This document shows, piece by piece, positions 50,389 through 57,504 of a stretch of DNA of 64,000 nt. The DNA is taken from assembly GCA_900316475.1 (NCBI GenBank), contig ONDA01000004.1:1-64000 (forward strand), read 5' to 3'. This DNA is from an uncultured Prevotellaceae bacterium. GTDB taxonomy: Bacteria > Bacteroidota > Bacteroidia > Bacteroidales > Bacteroidaceae. Every line of letters starts with the position of its first letter. The first letter of the stretch is position 1. The notes under the pieces were generated by a model, which was not told the DNA's origin, did not search any database, and saw only the letters and a program-made list of their open reading frames with translations. The translations under genes and the position numbers were made by a program.

Positions 50389-50853
50389 ATGACAGCCATA
50401 GAACTCAACGCTCAATTGCTTCGGCAAATCAGTTATATTGCCGACAACGAGAGCTACCTACAGAAAACGCTGGACTTTATCAATAAATTGACAAAGTCCA
50501 AGTCAATTGCGTCTGTCAGAGGGGCAGAATACACAAAATTGCTTGAGCGCCTGTCGGACTTTCAGGAGTATGAAAAAGGCTGGGATGGCGAGGACGCGCT
50601 CCCGCTAAACAGTCAGGTGGTAAAGAACTTCAAGAAAATCCTTCAGAAAAGTGTAGACAGCGACTTGTACGGTTGGACAATCTACCCCGCTGCCAATGGG
50701 ACGCTTCTGATTCAGAACAAAGGAAGAAAATCGGGTATCAACATTGGAGTAAACGGTTTTTCCTATTATATAATAAAGGATGGTGAAGTTCAAGGTGAAA
50801 ACAACCTGAAGTTTTCTCCTGCCGCCGTACTTGAAACGATGAAGCGAATCTAA
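50389..50853 (+). CDS. Unknown protein A of the repeat-bounded cassette (GWDG-type)
   Basis: A 154-aa cytoplasmic protein of unknown function. The N-terminal half is helical and charged; the middle has EYEKGWDGEDALPLNSQVV, a motif (GWDG...P) I recall from small hypothetical genes found beside toxin-like or mobile genes; the C-terminal half is beta-rich (WTIYPAANGTLLIQNK ... INIGVNGFSYYII). It lies 6 bp before gene B and has A+T-richer composition than the PUL. It may be one part of a two-gene module such as a toxin-antitoxin pair, but no known domain proves it. Confidence 0.6.
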   Translation: MTAIELNAQLLRQISYIADNESYLQKTLDFINKLTKSKSIASVRGAEYTKLLERLSDFQEYEKGWDGEDALPLNSQVVKNFKKILQKSVDSDLYGWTIYPAANGTLLIQNKGRKSGINIGVNGFSYYIIKDGEVQGENNLKFSPAAVLETMKRI

Positions 50854-50859
50854 GCCGTT

Positions 50860-51303
50860 ATGATACCTGATTCAGAGAATGTTGCTCGCGCGATTTTCTC
50901 GCCTAAGATGATTATCGAGGGTGAGATTCAGCCGGAGGCTTTCCGCCTACGTGCTTCTATTGGCGAAGAATACCTTTCTGTTATGCGAATGTCATTCCCA
51001 TCCTGGCCCGAAGACATCAAAATGATTCCACAACGCAAAAACAGGAAACTTTATGGCTTTGCAGAGATGAATGTAGGCGACATCAGGCATATACCACTAA
51101 AAAATGTGGAGTATGACGTTCGAGAATGTCCCCAAACAGCGATTGCCTCTCATGCAGGAATATTCATAAGCATCAATGGCGAAAACCTAATTGGAGGAAA
51201 ATCGCTTGGCACAACAGAGCCAGGAACAGAACAAGATTTCCTCATACTTGCTATTCAAAGGGAACTTGTCGAAATAGCCCAAAAAGGTCTTTTCACGCTA
51301 TAG
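50860..51303 (+). CDS. Unknown protein B of the repeat-bounded cassette
   Basis: A 147-aa cytoplasmic protein of unknown function, 6 bp after protein A. Visible: an N-terminal segment IPDSENVARAIFSPKMI, SIGEEYLSVMRMSFP, a central YGFAEMNVGDIRHIP, and CPQTAIASHAGIFISIN with a late helical end (LILAIQRELVEIAQKG). The conserved-looking histidine in ASHAGI might be functional. Its stop lies 4 bp before the right direct repeat, so the cassette ends exactly with this gene. Together with protein A it forms a candidate two-gene module. Confidence 0.6.
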   Translation: MIPDSENVARAIFSPKMIIEGEIQPEAFRLRASIGEEYLSVMRMSFPSWPEDIKMIPQRKNRKLYGFAEMNVGDIRHIPLKNVEYDVRECPQTAIASHAGIFISINGENLIGGKSLGTTEPGTEQDFLILAIQRELVEIAQKGLFTL

Positions 51304-51307
51304 CACT

Positions 51308-51356
51308 CACCGCTCCCGTCGCCTTCGACCGCTACGAAGAAGGGTATGAGTGGTGA
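51308..51356. repeat. 49-bp direct repeat, right copy
   Basis: Second copy of the 3' end of the DUF6078-like gene; it still encodes TAPVAFDRYEEGYEW followed by stop but has no gene body in front. It ends 10 bp before the stop of the convergent ATPase gene. Confidence 0.9.
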
Positions 51357-51366
51357 TTATTGGGAA

Positions 51367-52491
51367 TCACCGCTGCGACAACAGCCAGAGGGCAAAGAAC
51401 TTGTCATAGACTTCGTAGACGCCGAGGGTTGAGGTGACGAAATTCTTCTCTAACAAGCCCTTGATGGCTGACTGTACGCTGCTCGAGGAAGGCAGACGGT
51501 ATTTGCGGACAAAGGCAGAAGAGGTCACATTACGGGCTTTGCCCTCCTTGCAGATGGCTAACAACAGCTCCTTCTGTTTGGGCGGCAACTGAAATAGGAG
51601 CGACTGATATGTAAACTCATTGGAACGTAAGATGTTGGCGATGGCCGTCTCCATCATCTGGTCGGTACACTCTGCACCCTGAGGTGTCAGCGAAAAGAAC
51701 TCGTTCATGACCCGCTGAACATACCACGTCACGCCCTCAAAACGCTCATAGACGCTAGAAACGACTGCCTCAGAGATATGCTTGCCAGACTCTTCGAAAA
51801 GATTCCTCGCAAAGGGAACGTATTTATCTAAGGGAATACTGCCGAGGCTCATCATCGACGTACTTTGATAAAACGGACGCGAGGGACTGAAAAACATCTC
51901 ACTCATCATGGTACGCTGGGAACCTGAGAAGATGAACTGGGCATTCCGGCAATGCTGTACGTAAGTACGCAAAATAGCTTCCATATTCCCGCCGGCATAG
52001 CTACTTACGGTCTGGAACTCGTCGATAGCCACAATGCAAGGCTTATCGGCCTCACTGATATAATGGAAAATCTCATCAAGGGTTGTTCGCGGCTGGCGAA
52101 CGTCACCAATCTCAACATTCCACGAGGGATTGCCGACAGCATCGAAACTGATGCCCGTCCGTAGTGACGCCAGGAAATTGACAAAGCGCTGCGCAACCTT
52201 GACACCACGGGGACGCAAAGATGCAAGCATGGAAGCTCCCATCGCTGCCACCAACTCCTCAATGTTCTTGGTTGCATAGATGTCAATCAGAAACGTGTAG
52301 TACTTTCGCTCTATGTCGCGCTGGTGGAAGAGGTTCTCTATCAGTCCGGTTTTGCCAATACGACGAGGCGCCACCAACGCCACATTATTCCCATTAACGA
52401 GCAAGCGCTTCAACTCCGAGGTCTCCCCCACCCGGTCGCAGAAATACTTCGGCGACTCATAGCCATACAATATAAACGGATTGTTTATCAT
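51367..52491 (-). CDS. AAA ATPase of the archaeal-type ATP-binding family
   Basis: A 374-aa cytoplasmic protein. Walker A-like APRRIGKTGL (residues 41-50), Walker B CIVAIDEFQ (152-160), an arginine-bearing FIFSGSQRTMM, and a C-terminal winged-helix region (about 290-374, LPPKQKELLLAICKEG ... SVQSAIKGLLEKNFV). This matches the archaeal ATPase/DUF234-like group, common in Bacteroidetes and thought to act with DNA, often near mobile genes; the actual role is unknown. It is convergent with the cassette and divergent from a deleted paralogue. Confidence 0.85.
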   Translation of the reverse strand: MINNPFILYGYESPKYFCDRVGETSELKRLLVNGNNVALVAPRRIGKTGLIENLFHQRDIERKYYTFLIDIYATKNIEELVAAMGASMLASLRPRGVKVAQRFVNFLASLRTGISFDAVGNPSWNVEIGDVRQPRTTLDEIFHYISEADKPCIVAIDEFQTVSSYAGGNMEAILRTYVQHCRNAQFIFSGSQRTMMSEMFFSPSRPFYQSTSMMSLGSIPLDKYVPFARNLFEESGKHISEAVVSSVYERFEGVTWYVQRVMNEFFSLTPQGAECTDQMMETAIANILRSNEFTYQSLLFQLPPKQKELLLAICKEGKARNVTSSAFVRKYRLPSSSSVQSAIKGLLEKNFVTSTLGVYEVYDKFFALWLLSQR

Positions 52492-52620
52492 ACCTAAATT
52501 TATATACTCTCACAATTGCCACAGCAAAGATAATTATTATACTTCAATTATCATACTATAATAATCATCTTATAATAATAATTAACTAAACCGCTATGAA
52601 GGAAACGGGCGAAATGGTAA

Positions 52621-52677
52621 ATTATCCTAAATAGGATTATCCTAATTTGGATAATTGCTGCAAAAATACTATCTTTG
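52621..52677 (+). promoter_or_regulatory. Promoter of the deleted ATPase paralogue with tandem palindromic boxes
   Basis: TTG (52647-52649), 20 nt, TATCTTTG (52670-52677). Two 15-bp direct repeats, ATTATCCTAAATAGG (52621) and ATTATCCTAATTTGG (52636), each containing a palindrome (ATCCTA-AA-TAGGAT and ATCC-GGAT), overlap the -33 element and look like an operator. The rest of the 205-bp gap is A+T-rich and holds nothing else I can assign. Confidence 0.5.
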
Positions 52678-52696
52678 CCCTCAAAATAAGGAAGAT

Positions 52697-53225
52697 ATGG
52701 ACAATCCGTTTGTAACAAAAGGCTATGCAGGCCCGGAGTATTTCTGCGACAGAGTAAAAGAAACACAGCAATTGGTGGAACTGACGACCAATGGAAACAA
52801 CATGGCGCTCATTTCGCCACGTCGTGGTAGAGGAAGTCTACAAGCGTTTTGACGCTGTCACATCTTGCTTACAGAGAGTACACAATGTTCTGTTTTTAAA
52901 GACGCCATCAGGTCAATGTTGTACGACAGACATGGTAGATGGAGCTGTGACATATATTCTCGACATGTTCACAGAGACTTATGTCGATCTGCTCGACAGG
53001 ATTCCGGAGAAACAGCGTGAGGTATTTATAGCCATAGCCCGTGAAGGCCAAGCCAAAGCCATCACAGGCAAAGCCTTCATCAAGAAGTACCATCTCCAGA
53101 CTGTCAGCGTCATCACAGCTGCCATCCGCGGACTACTTGAAAAAGATTTAATTACGGTAGACAAAGGAGTATATACCATCTACGACCCCTTCTTCGCCCT
53201 CTGGCTCCAACGGAATATCACTTAG
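52697..53225 (+). pseudogene. AAA ATPase paralogue with internal deletion and frameshift
   Basis: The first 45 codons (MDNPFVTKGYAGPEYFCDRV ... LISPRR) match the start of the 374-aa ATPase up to the Walker A arginines; the next residues, in another frame, match its residues from about 243 to the end (VVEEVYKRFDAVTSCLQRV ... PFFALWLQRN). About 198 codons, including the Walker A lysine and Walker B, are missing, and the join near 52829 shifts the frame. It ends overlapping the convergent rsmA gene by 8 bp. Confidence 0.85.
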
Positions 53226-54198
53226 ACTCTTGGCTCAACTCTGCCGCCACAAGATTCGTCAGTTCGACGAACTGGGGGATGGTGAGCTGCTCGGGACGGA
53301 GCGTGAGAAGTGAAGAGTGAAGAGTAAAGAGTGAAGAATCTTTGTCTAACAGCTGGCGCAGCGAGACGCGGAGCATCTTGCGGCGCTGGTTGAAGACGGT
53401 CTTGACGACACGGCGGAAGAGGGGCCAGTCGCAGCCGAGGTCGGTCACCTGGTTGCGCGTCATGCGGATGACGGCACTCTGCACCTTGGGCGGCGGATTG
53501 AAGACACCCGGCTCGACGGTGAAGAGATACTCCACGTCGTACCACGCCTGAATGAGTACCGAAAGGATGCCGTACTGCTTGTTGCCGGGCTGCGCTGCCA
53601 TGCGGACGGCCACCTCGTGCTGTATCATACCCGTACAGCAGGGTATCAGCTCCTTGTTGTCGAGCATCTTGAAGAAAATCTGCGACGAGATGTCGTAAGG
53701 GTAATTGCCCGTCAGCACGAACGGCTGACCGCTGAAGACCTCGGTGAGGTCCATACGGAGGAAGTCGCCGGAGATAATCGCCCGGTCTTTTAGAGGTTCG
53801 TTTTTTCGAGGTACTTTTTTTCGAGGTACGAGGTACGAGGTGCGAGGTACGAGATTACCTTCACCCGAAGAGGCCGCCGCAGAAGTATTCTCGTACCTCG
53901 TACCTCGTACCTCGCACCTCGATTCCTCTTCCTCGCACCTCGAAATCTCCTCCTCGCCCCCCGAGAACTCAGGGAATTTCTCTTTCAGATACGCCACACT
54001 CTCGCGATCAATCTCGACAACTTTCAGCGGACGGGGCTTCTCGGTGAGGAACTGCGTCATGACACCCATACCCGGTCCCACCTCCAAGACGGGCAGGTCG
54101 GCAAACGGCGCATCAACGGTGTCAGCTATGCGCTTGGCGATATTCAAGTCAACAAGGAAGTGCTGACCAAGGTTCTTTTTAGGGCGGACTTGTTTCAT
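53218..54198 (-). CDS. rsmA: 16S rRNA (adenine-1518/1519-N6) dimethyltransferase RsmA (KsgA)
   Basis: A 326-aa methyltransferase that dimethylates two adenines near the 3' end of 16S rRNA. Motifs: KKNLGQHFLVD, SAM-binding VLEVGPGMGVMTQFL, catalytic NYPY in LTGNYPYDISSQI, and NPPPKVQSAVI. The protein is about 50-60 residues longer than usual owing to two repeat-encoded insertions: residues about 85-132 (EEISRCEEEESRCEVRGTRY ... VPRKKVPRKNEP), between the SAM acidic loop and the GDFLRMD motif, and about 288-298 (SSLFTLHSSLLTL) near the C-terminus. Core motifs are intact, so it is likely active. The start at 54198 lies only 6 nt from the -7 box. Confidence 0.93.
   Translation of the reverse strand: MKQVRPKKNLGQHFLVDLNIAKRIADTVDAPFADLPVLEVGPGMGVMTQFLTEKPRPLKVVEIDRESVAYLKEKFPEFSGGEEEISRCEEEESRCEVRGTRYENTSAAASSGEGNLVPRTSYLVPRKKVPRKNEPLKDRAIISGDFLRMDLTEVFSGQPFVLTGNYPYDISSQIFFKMLDNKELIPCCTGMIQHEVAVRMAAQPGNKQYGILSVLIQAWYDVEYLFTVEPGVFNPPPKVQSAVIRMTRNQVTDLGCDWPLFRRVVKTVFNQRRKMLRVSLRQLLDKDSSLFTLHSSLLTLRPEQLTIPQFVELTNLVAAELSQESK
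53306..53337. repeat. GAAGAGT heptad repeat inside rsmA
   Basis: About four copies of a 7-bp GAAGAGT/TAAAGAG unit, translated on the minus strand as SSLFTLHSSLLTL. Confidence 0.85.
53806..53942. repeat. CTCGTAC heptad repeats in both orientations inside rsmA
   Basis: Left block (53806-53853): TTTTTTCGAGGTAC and copies of GAGGTAC; right block (53889-53942): copies of CTCGTAC and CTCGCAC. The blocks are inverted relative to each other around about 35 bp, so a long hairpin is possible. The insertion keeps the reading frame. The same unit occurs at 57505-57550. Confidence 0.9.
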
Positions 54199-54203
54199 GG
54201 GTG

Positions 54204-54263
54204 CAAAGTTACGAAATATTTCTTAATTCTTAACCTCTGTTTCCAAATTATTTATTACCTTTG
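54204..54263. promoter_or_regulatory. Divergent near-leaderless promoters of rsmA and the flippase-like gene
   Basis: Minus strand: TAACTTTG at 54204-54211, 5 nt before the rsmA ATG. Plus strand: TACCTTTG at 54256-54263, 5 nt before the ATG at 54269. Both transcripts would have almost no leader. -33 elements are not clear. Confidence 0.45.
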
Positions 54264-54268
54264 CACCA

Positions 54269-55372
54269 ATGGAAAAGAAATCCATAGGCACAAATCTGCT
54301 GAAAATAGCATTGCCGCTCCTGCTCGGCGGGGCTATCCTCTATTGGATGTACCGCGACTTCGACTTCAGGACGGTGGGACACGTCATGCTCCACAACATG
54401 AACTGGACGTGGATGCTGCTGTCGTTCCCCTTCGGCATCCTGGCTCAGATGATACGCGGCTGGCGGTGGAAGCAGACGCTGGAACCGATTTTAGAGGAGA
54501 GAGGAGAGAGGAGAGAGGAGAGAGAATACTCTAAAGGCGGTGTACGGTCGTCCGTATGCGTCAACGCCGTTTTCCTGAGCTACGCCGTCTCGCTGATTAT
54601 CCCCCGTATCGGCGAGTTCACCCGCTGCGGCGTGCTGAAGCGCTGGGAGGACATCTCGTTCTCGAAGGCACTGGGCACCGTCGTCACCGAGCGCGCCGTA
54701 GACACCATTGTCGTCATGCTGTATTCGGGACTTATCCTGCTGATAGAGATGAGCGTCTTCGGCTCTTTCTTCCGCAAGACGGGCACATCGATAGACCGCA
54801 TACTCAGCAGTTTCTCGCTGACGGGCTACCTGGTGACAGCCGTCTGTGGCGTGGCCGCGCTCATACTGCTCCACCTGCTACTGAAGAACCTGTCTATTTA
54901 TAATAAGGTGAAAACGACGCTCAGCGGCATCTGGGAGGGTGTGCTCTCCCTGCGTGGCGTCAAGGACCTGCCGCTCTACCTGCTGTTCTCAATAGGCATC
55001 TGGGTGTGCTACTTCCTGCACTACTACCTGACGTTCTTCTGCTTCGACTTCACGGCAGACCTCGGCATCGGCTGTGCGCTGGTGTCGTTCGTCGTGGCCA
55101 ACTTCGCCGTCATCGTGCCGACGCCCAACGGTGCCGGTCCGTGGCATTTCGCCATCAAGACGATGCTCATCCTCTACGGTGTACAGGACGAGCAGGCTCT
55201 CTTCTTCGTACTCATCGTCCACACCGTGCAGACGCTGCTGGTGGTCGCCTTGGGCATCTACGCCTGGGGGGCACTGTTGTTTTCGAGGAGGAGGAGTTTA
55301 GAGGAGAGAGGAGAGAGGAGAGAGGAGAGAGATTACTCCAGAATCAGAGAGAGGAGAGAGGAGAGAGATTAG
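54269..55372 (+). CDS. Flippase-like membrane protein (lysylphosphatidylglycerol synthase TM/UPF0104 family)
   Basis: A 367-aa inner-membrane protein with about eight helices; family marks include MIRGWRWKQTLEP, SYAVSLIIPRIGEFTRCGVLKRW, VTERAVDTIVVMLYSG and NGAGPWHFAIKTML. The family is related to the flippase part of MprF; some members move lipids, most are uncharacterised. Two repeat tracts are translated: residues about 75-88 (LEERGERREERE) in a loop, and the last about 26 residues (SLEERGERREERDYSRIRERREERD), which form a charged tail made wholly of repeat. The original stop was probably near 55300. Confidence 0.85.
   Translation: MEKKSIGTNLLKIALPLLLGGAILYWMYRDFDFRTVGHVMLHNMNWTWMLLSFPFGILAQMIRGWRWKQTLEPILEERGERREEREYSKGGVRSSVCVNAVFLSYAVSLIIPRIGEFTRCGVLKRWEDISFSKALGTVVTERAVDTIVVMLYSGLILLIEMSVFGSFFRKTGTSIDRILSSFSLTGYLVTAVCGVAALILLHLLLKNLSIYNKVKTTLSGIWEGVLSLRGVKDLPLYLLFSIGIWVCYFLHYYLTFFCFDFTADLGIGCALVSFVVANFAVIVPTPNGAGPWHFAIKTMLILYGVQDEQALFFVLIVHTVQTLLVVALGIYAWGALLFSRRRSLEERGERREERDYSRIRERREERD
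54493..54525. repeat. GAGAGGA repeat inside the flippase-like gene
   Basis: About four copies of GAGAGGAG-type 8-7-bp units, read in frame as EERGERREER. Confidence 0.9.
55300..55370. repeat. GAGAGGA repeat at the end of the flippase-like gene
   Basis: Two blocks of GAGAGGA units separated by GATTACTCCAGAATCA, running to the stop codon at 55370-55372. It precedes the four-helix-bundle gene; an inverted block follows that gene at 55825-55857. Confidence 0.9.
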
Positions 55373-55407
55373 TTTTTCCCGTATTATATTCTATCAAACA
55401 ACGTATT

Positions 55408-55788
55408 ATGGCTAACGATTTCTTTTACAAAAAAGTAGAGGCATACAAGAAGGCAAAAACTTTTATCATCTACGTATATTCTTTGGTCCAGAAATTTCCT
55501 GCATACGAGCAATACGCCATCTGCGACCAAATTAGGAGATCAGCTGTTTCTATACCTTCAAATATTGCCGAGGGACTGGGGCGAATGTCCATCAAGGAAA
55601 GAATCCACTTTCTCGAAATAGCATACGGTTCTCTCACGGAAGTAACATGCCAGTTGGATATCGCCCAGTCATTAGGATATATAACAGACGAAGAACTAAA
55701 AACAGCAGAAGACATGTCTATAGAAGTAGGCAGAATAATGTCTGGACTCAGAAAGTCACTGATTGACAAACAAAATAACTGTTACTAA
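55408..55788 (+). CDS. Four-helix-bundle protein (23S rRNA intervening-sequence protein family)
   Basis: A 126-aa protein starting at the ATG at 55408 (MANDFFYKKVEAYKKAKTF). The mid-part RRSAVSIPSNIAEGLGRMSIKERIHFLEIAYGSLTEV is the hallmark of the S23/four-helix-bundle family (related to Avd-like proteins). Members are found in intervening sequences of 23S rRNA or as lone genes; function is unclear. Here it is not in an rRNA. It is A+T-richer than its neighbours and flanked by GAGAGGA repeats on the left and inverted CTCTCTC repeats on the right, suggesting arrival together with, or at, such repeats. Confidence 0.9.
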   Translation: MANDFFYKKVEAYKKAKTFIIYVYSLVQKFPAYEQYAICDQIRRSAVSIPSNIAEGLGRMSIKERIHFLEIAYGSLTEVTCQLDIAQSLGYITDEELKTAEDMSIEVGRIMSGLRKSLIDKQNNCY

Positions 55789-55824
55789 CTGCAGGACAGT
55801 GAAGACGAGCCGCAGCAGGAGTAT

Positions 55825-55857
55825 TCTCTCTCCTCTCTCCTCTCTCCTCTCTCCTCT
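55825..55857. repeat. CTCTCTC repeat after the four-helix-bundle gene
   Basis: About four TCTCTCC units, inverted relative to 55300-55370, ending 16 bp before the pepD ATG. Confidence 0.9.
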
Positions 55858-55872
55858 AAAACAAAAAAAACT

Positions 55873-57336
55873 ATGAACAACGACATTCAAAACCTACAGC
55901 CGCAGTGCATTTGGAAAAACTTCTATGCACTGACACAGGTGCCCCGCCCAAGCGGACACTTAGAGAAAATACAGCAGTTCCTGCTGGAGTTTGGCAAACA
56001 GGCTGGCGTAGAGGCGTTTAAGGACCCCGCCGGCAACATCGTGTTCCGCAAACCCGCCACACCGGGCATGGAGAACCGCAAGGGTATCATCCTGCAGGCT
56101 CACATGGACATGGTGCCGCAGAAGACACCGGAGTCTACCCACAACTTCGAGACCGACCCCATCGAACCGTGGATCGACGGCGAATGGGTGAAGGCTAAGG
56201 GCACGACACTCGGTGCCGACAACGGACTGGGCGTAGCCTCGATCATGGCCATCATGGAGGCTAAGGACATGCAGCACGGTCCCATCGACGCCCTCATCAC
56301 AGCCGACGAAGAGACGGGCATGTACGGTGCCAACGACCTGCCAGAGGGCGAACTGCAGGGCGACATCCTGCTGAACCTCGACTCCGAACACTGGGGGAAG
56401 TTCGTCATCGGAAGTGCCGGCGGCATTGACGTCACCGCCACATTAGACTATAAAGAGGTGGAGACCGACGCTGATGATGCCGCCATACGCGTCACCGTCA
56501 AGGGACTGCGCGGCGGACACTCCGGTCTGGAGATCCACGAAGGACGCGGCAATGCCAACAAACTGCTGGTGCGCATCGTCCGCGAGGCCATCGAGGAACT
56601 GGATGCCCGCCTGGCCACATGGCAGGGCGGCAACATGCGCAACGCCATCCCCTTCAAGGCAGAGGCCGTGCTGACACTGCCGAAGGAGAACGCCGACGCC
56701 CTGAAGGAGCTCTGCGCCGACTGGCAGGAGGACTTCCGCGACGAGTACAAGCAGATTGAGACCTTAGGCATCGAGGTGCTGGCAGAGGACGTGGAGACAC
56801 CGAAGACGGAGGTGCCCGTGGAGATCCAGGACAACCTCATCGACGCTATCTACGCCTGCCACGACGGTGTCATCCGCATGATTCCCTCCTACCCCGACGT
56901 CGTCGAGACTTCCTCGAACCTCGCCATCATCAACATCGGCGACGGCAAGGCCAGCATCAAGATCCTGGCTCGCTCCAGCCGCGAGGATATGAAAGACTAC
57001 GTGGTGAAGACGATGGAGAGCTGCTTCAATATGGCTGGCATGAAGGTAGAGACCGCCGGCAGCTACGGCGGCTGGGACCCGAACCCCGACTCCGAAATCC
57101 TGCACCTGCTGCTCCGCGAGTACAAGGAGCTGTTCGGCCAGGACGGCATCATCCAGGTAGACCATGCCGGTCTGGAGTGCTCCGTCATCCTCGGCAAGTA
57201 CCCGCACCTCGACGTCGTCAGCCTCGGACCGACGATGAAGTCGCCGCACACCACGACCGAGCGCGCCCTCATAGCCACCGTCGACCCCTTCTGGCAGCTG
57301 CTGAAGAAGACGCTGGAAGACATTCCTGCTAAATAA
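55873..57336 (+). CDS. pepD: Aminoacyl-histidine dipeptidase (peptidase D, M20 family)
   Basis: A 487-aa cytosolic metallopeptidase that cleaves Xaa-His dipeptides such as carnosine. The M20 metal-binding motifs are present: HMDMV (near residue 79), GADNGLG, the DEETGM pair (general base and ligand), LDSE and a late PHTT. Length and motif order are those of bacterial PepD. A terminator follows at once. Confidence 0.94.
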   Translation: MNNDIQNLQPQCIWKNFYALTQVPRPSGHLEKIQQFLLEFGKQAGVEAFKDPAGNIVFRKPATPGMENRKGIILQAHMDMVPQKTPESTHNFETDPIEPWIDGEWVKAKGTTLGADNGLGVASIMAIMEAKDMQHGPIDALITADEETGMYGANDLPEGELQGDILLNLDSEHWGKFVIGSAGGIDVTATLDYKEVETDADDAAIRVTVKGLRGGHSGLEIHEGRGNANKLLVRIVREAIEELDARLATWQGGNMRNAIPFKAEAVLTLPKENADALKELCADWQEDFRDEYKQIETLGIEVLAEDVETPKTEVPVEIQDNLIDAIYACHDGVIRMIPSYPDVVETSSNLAIINIGDGKASIKILARSSREDMKDYVVKTMESCFNMAGMKVETAGSYGGWDPNPDSEILHLLLREYKELFGQDGIIQVDHAGLECSVILGKYPHLDVVSLGPTMKSPHTTTERALIATVDPFWQLLKKTLEDIPAK

Positions 57337-57339
57337 ACG

Positions 57340-57379
57340 AAAAAAATCCGTAGAATCAGTTTGTTCTACGGATTTTTTT
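57340..57379 (+). terminator. Terminator after pepD
   Basis: AAAAAATCCGTAGAA (57341-57355) pairs with TTCTACGGATTTTTT (57364-57378), followed by more T. Confidence 0.92.
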
Positions 57380-57389
57380 CTTATCTTTG
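57361..57389 (+). promoter_or_regulatory. corA promoter overlapping the pepD terminator
   Basis: TTG (57361-57363) lies in the terminator loop and TATCTTTG (57382-57389) follows 18 nt later. The leader of about 175 nt holds the CTCGTAC repeats. Confidence 0.5.
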
Positions 57390-57504
57390 CACCCGATAAA
57401 CCAAATTAGTAACAAAATTATGGACGATTACCCGGCGGATAGTAACAAACGTTAGGCCAGGGGATGGCGAGCAAAGCTGCTAATCCCTTTGCCGCTAAAC
57501 AATT

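Noticed and set aside
53806-53942. Heptad repeats as a CRISPR array
   Set aside because: The units are 7 bp, contiguous, without unique spacers, and lie inside rsmA; no cas genes are present.
55006-55407. Open frame upstream of, and fused to, the four-helix-bundle gene
   Set aside because: It runs out of frame within the flippase-like gene and through the repeat; the four-helix-bundle protein starts naturally at 55408.
55408-55788. Part of a 23S rRNA intervening sequence
   Set aside because: No rRNA sequence flanks the gene; its neighbours are protein-coding.
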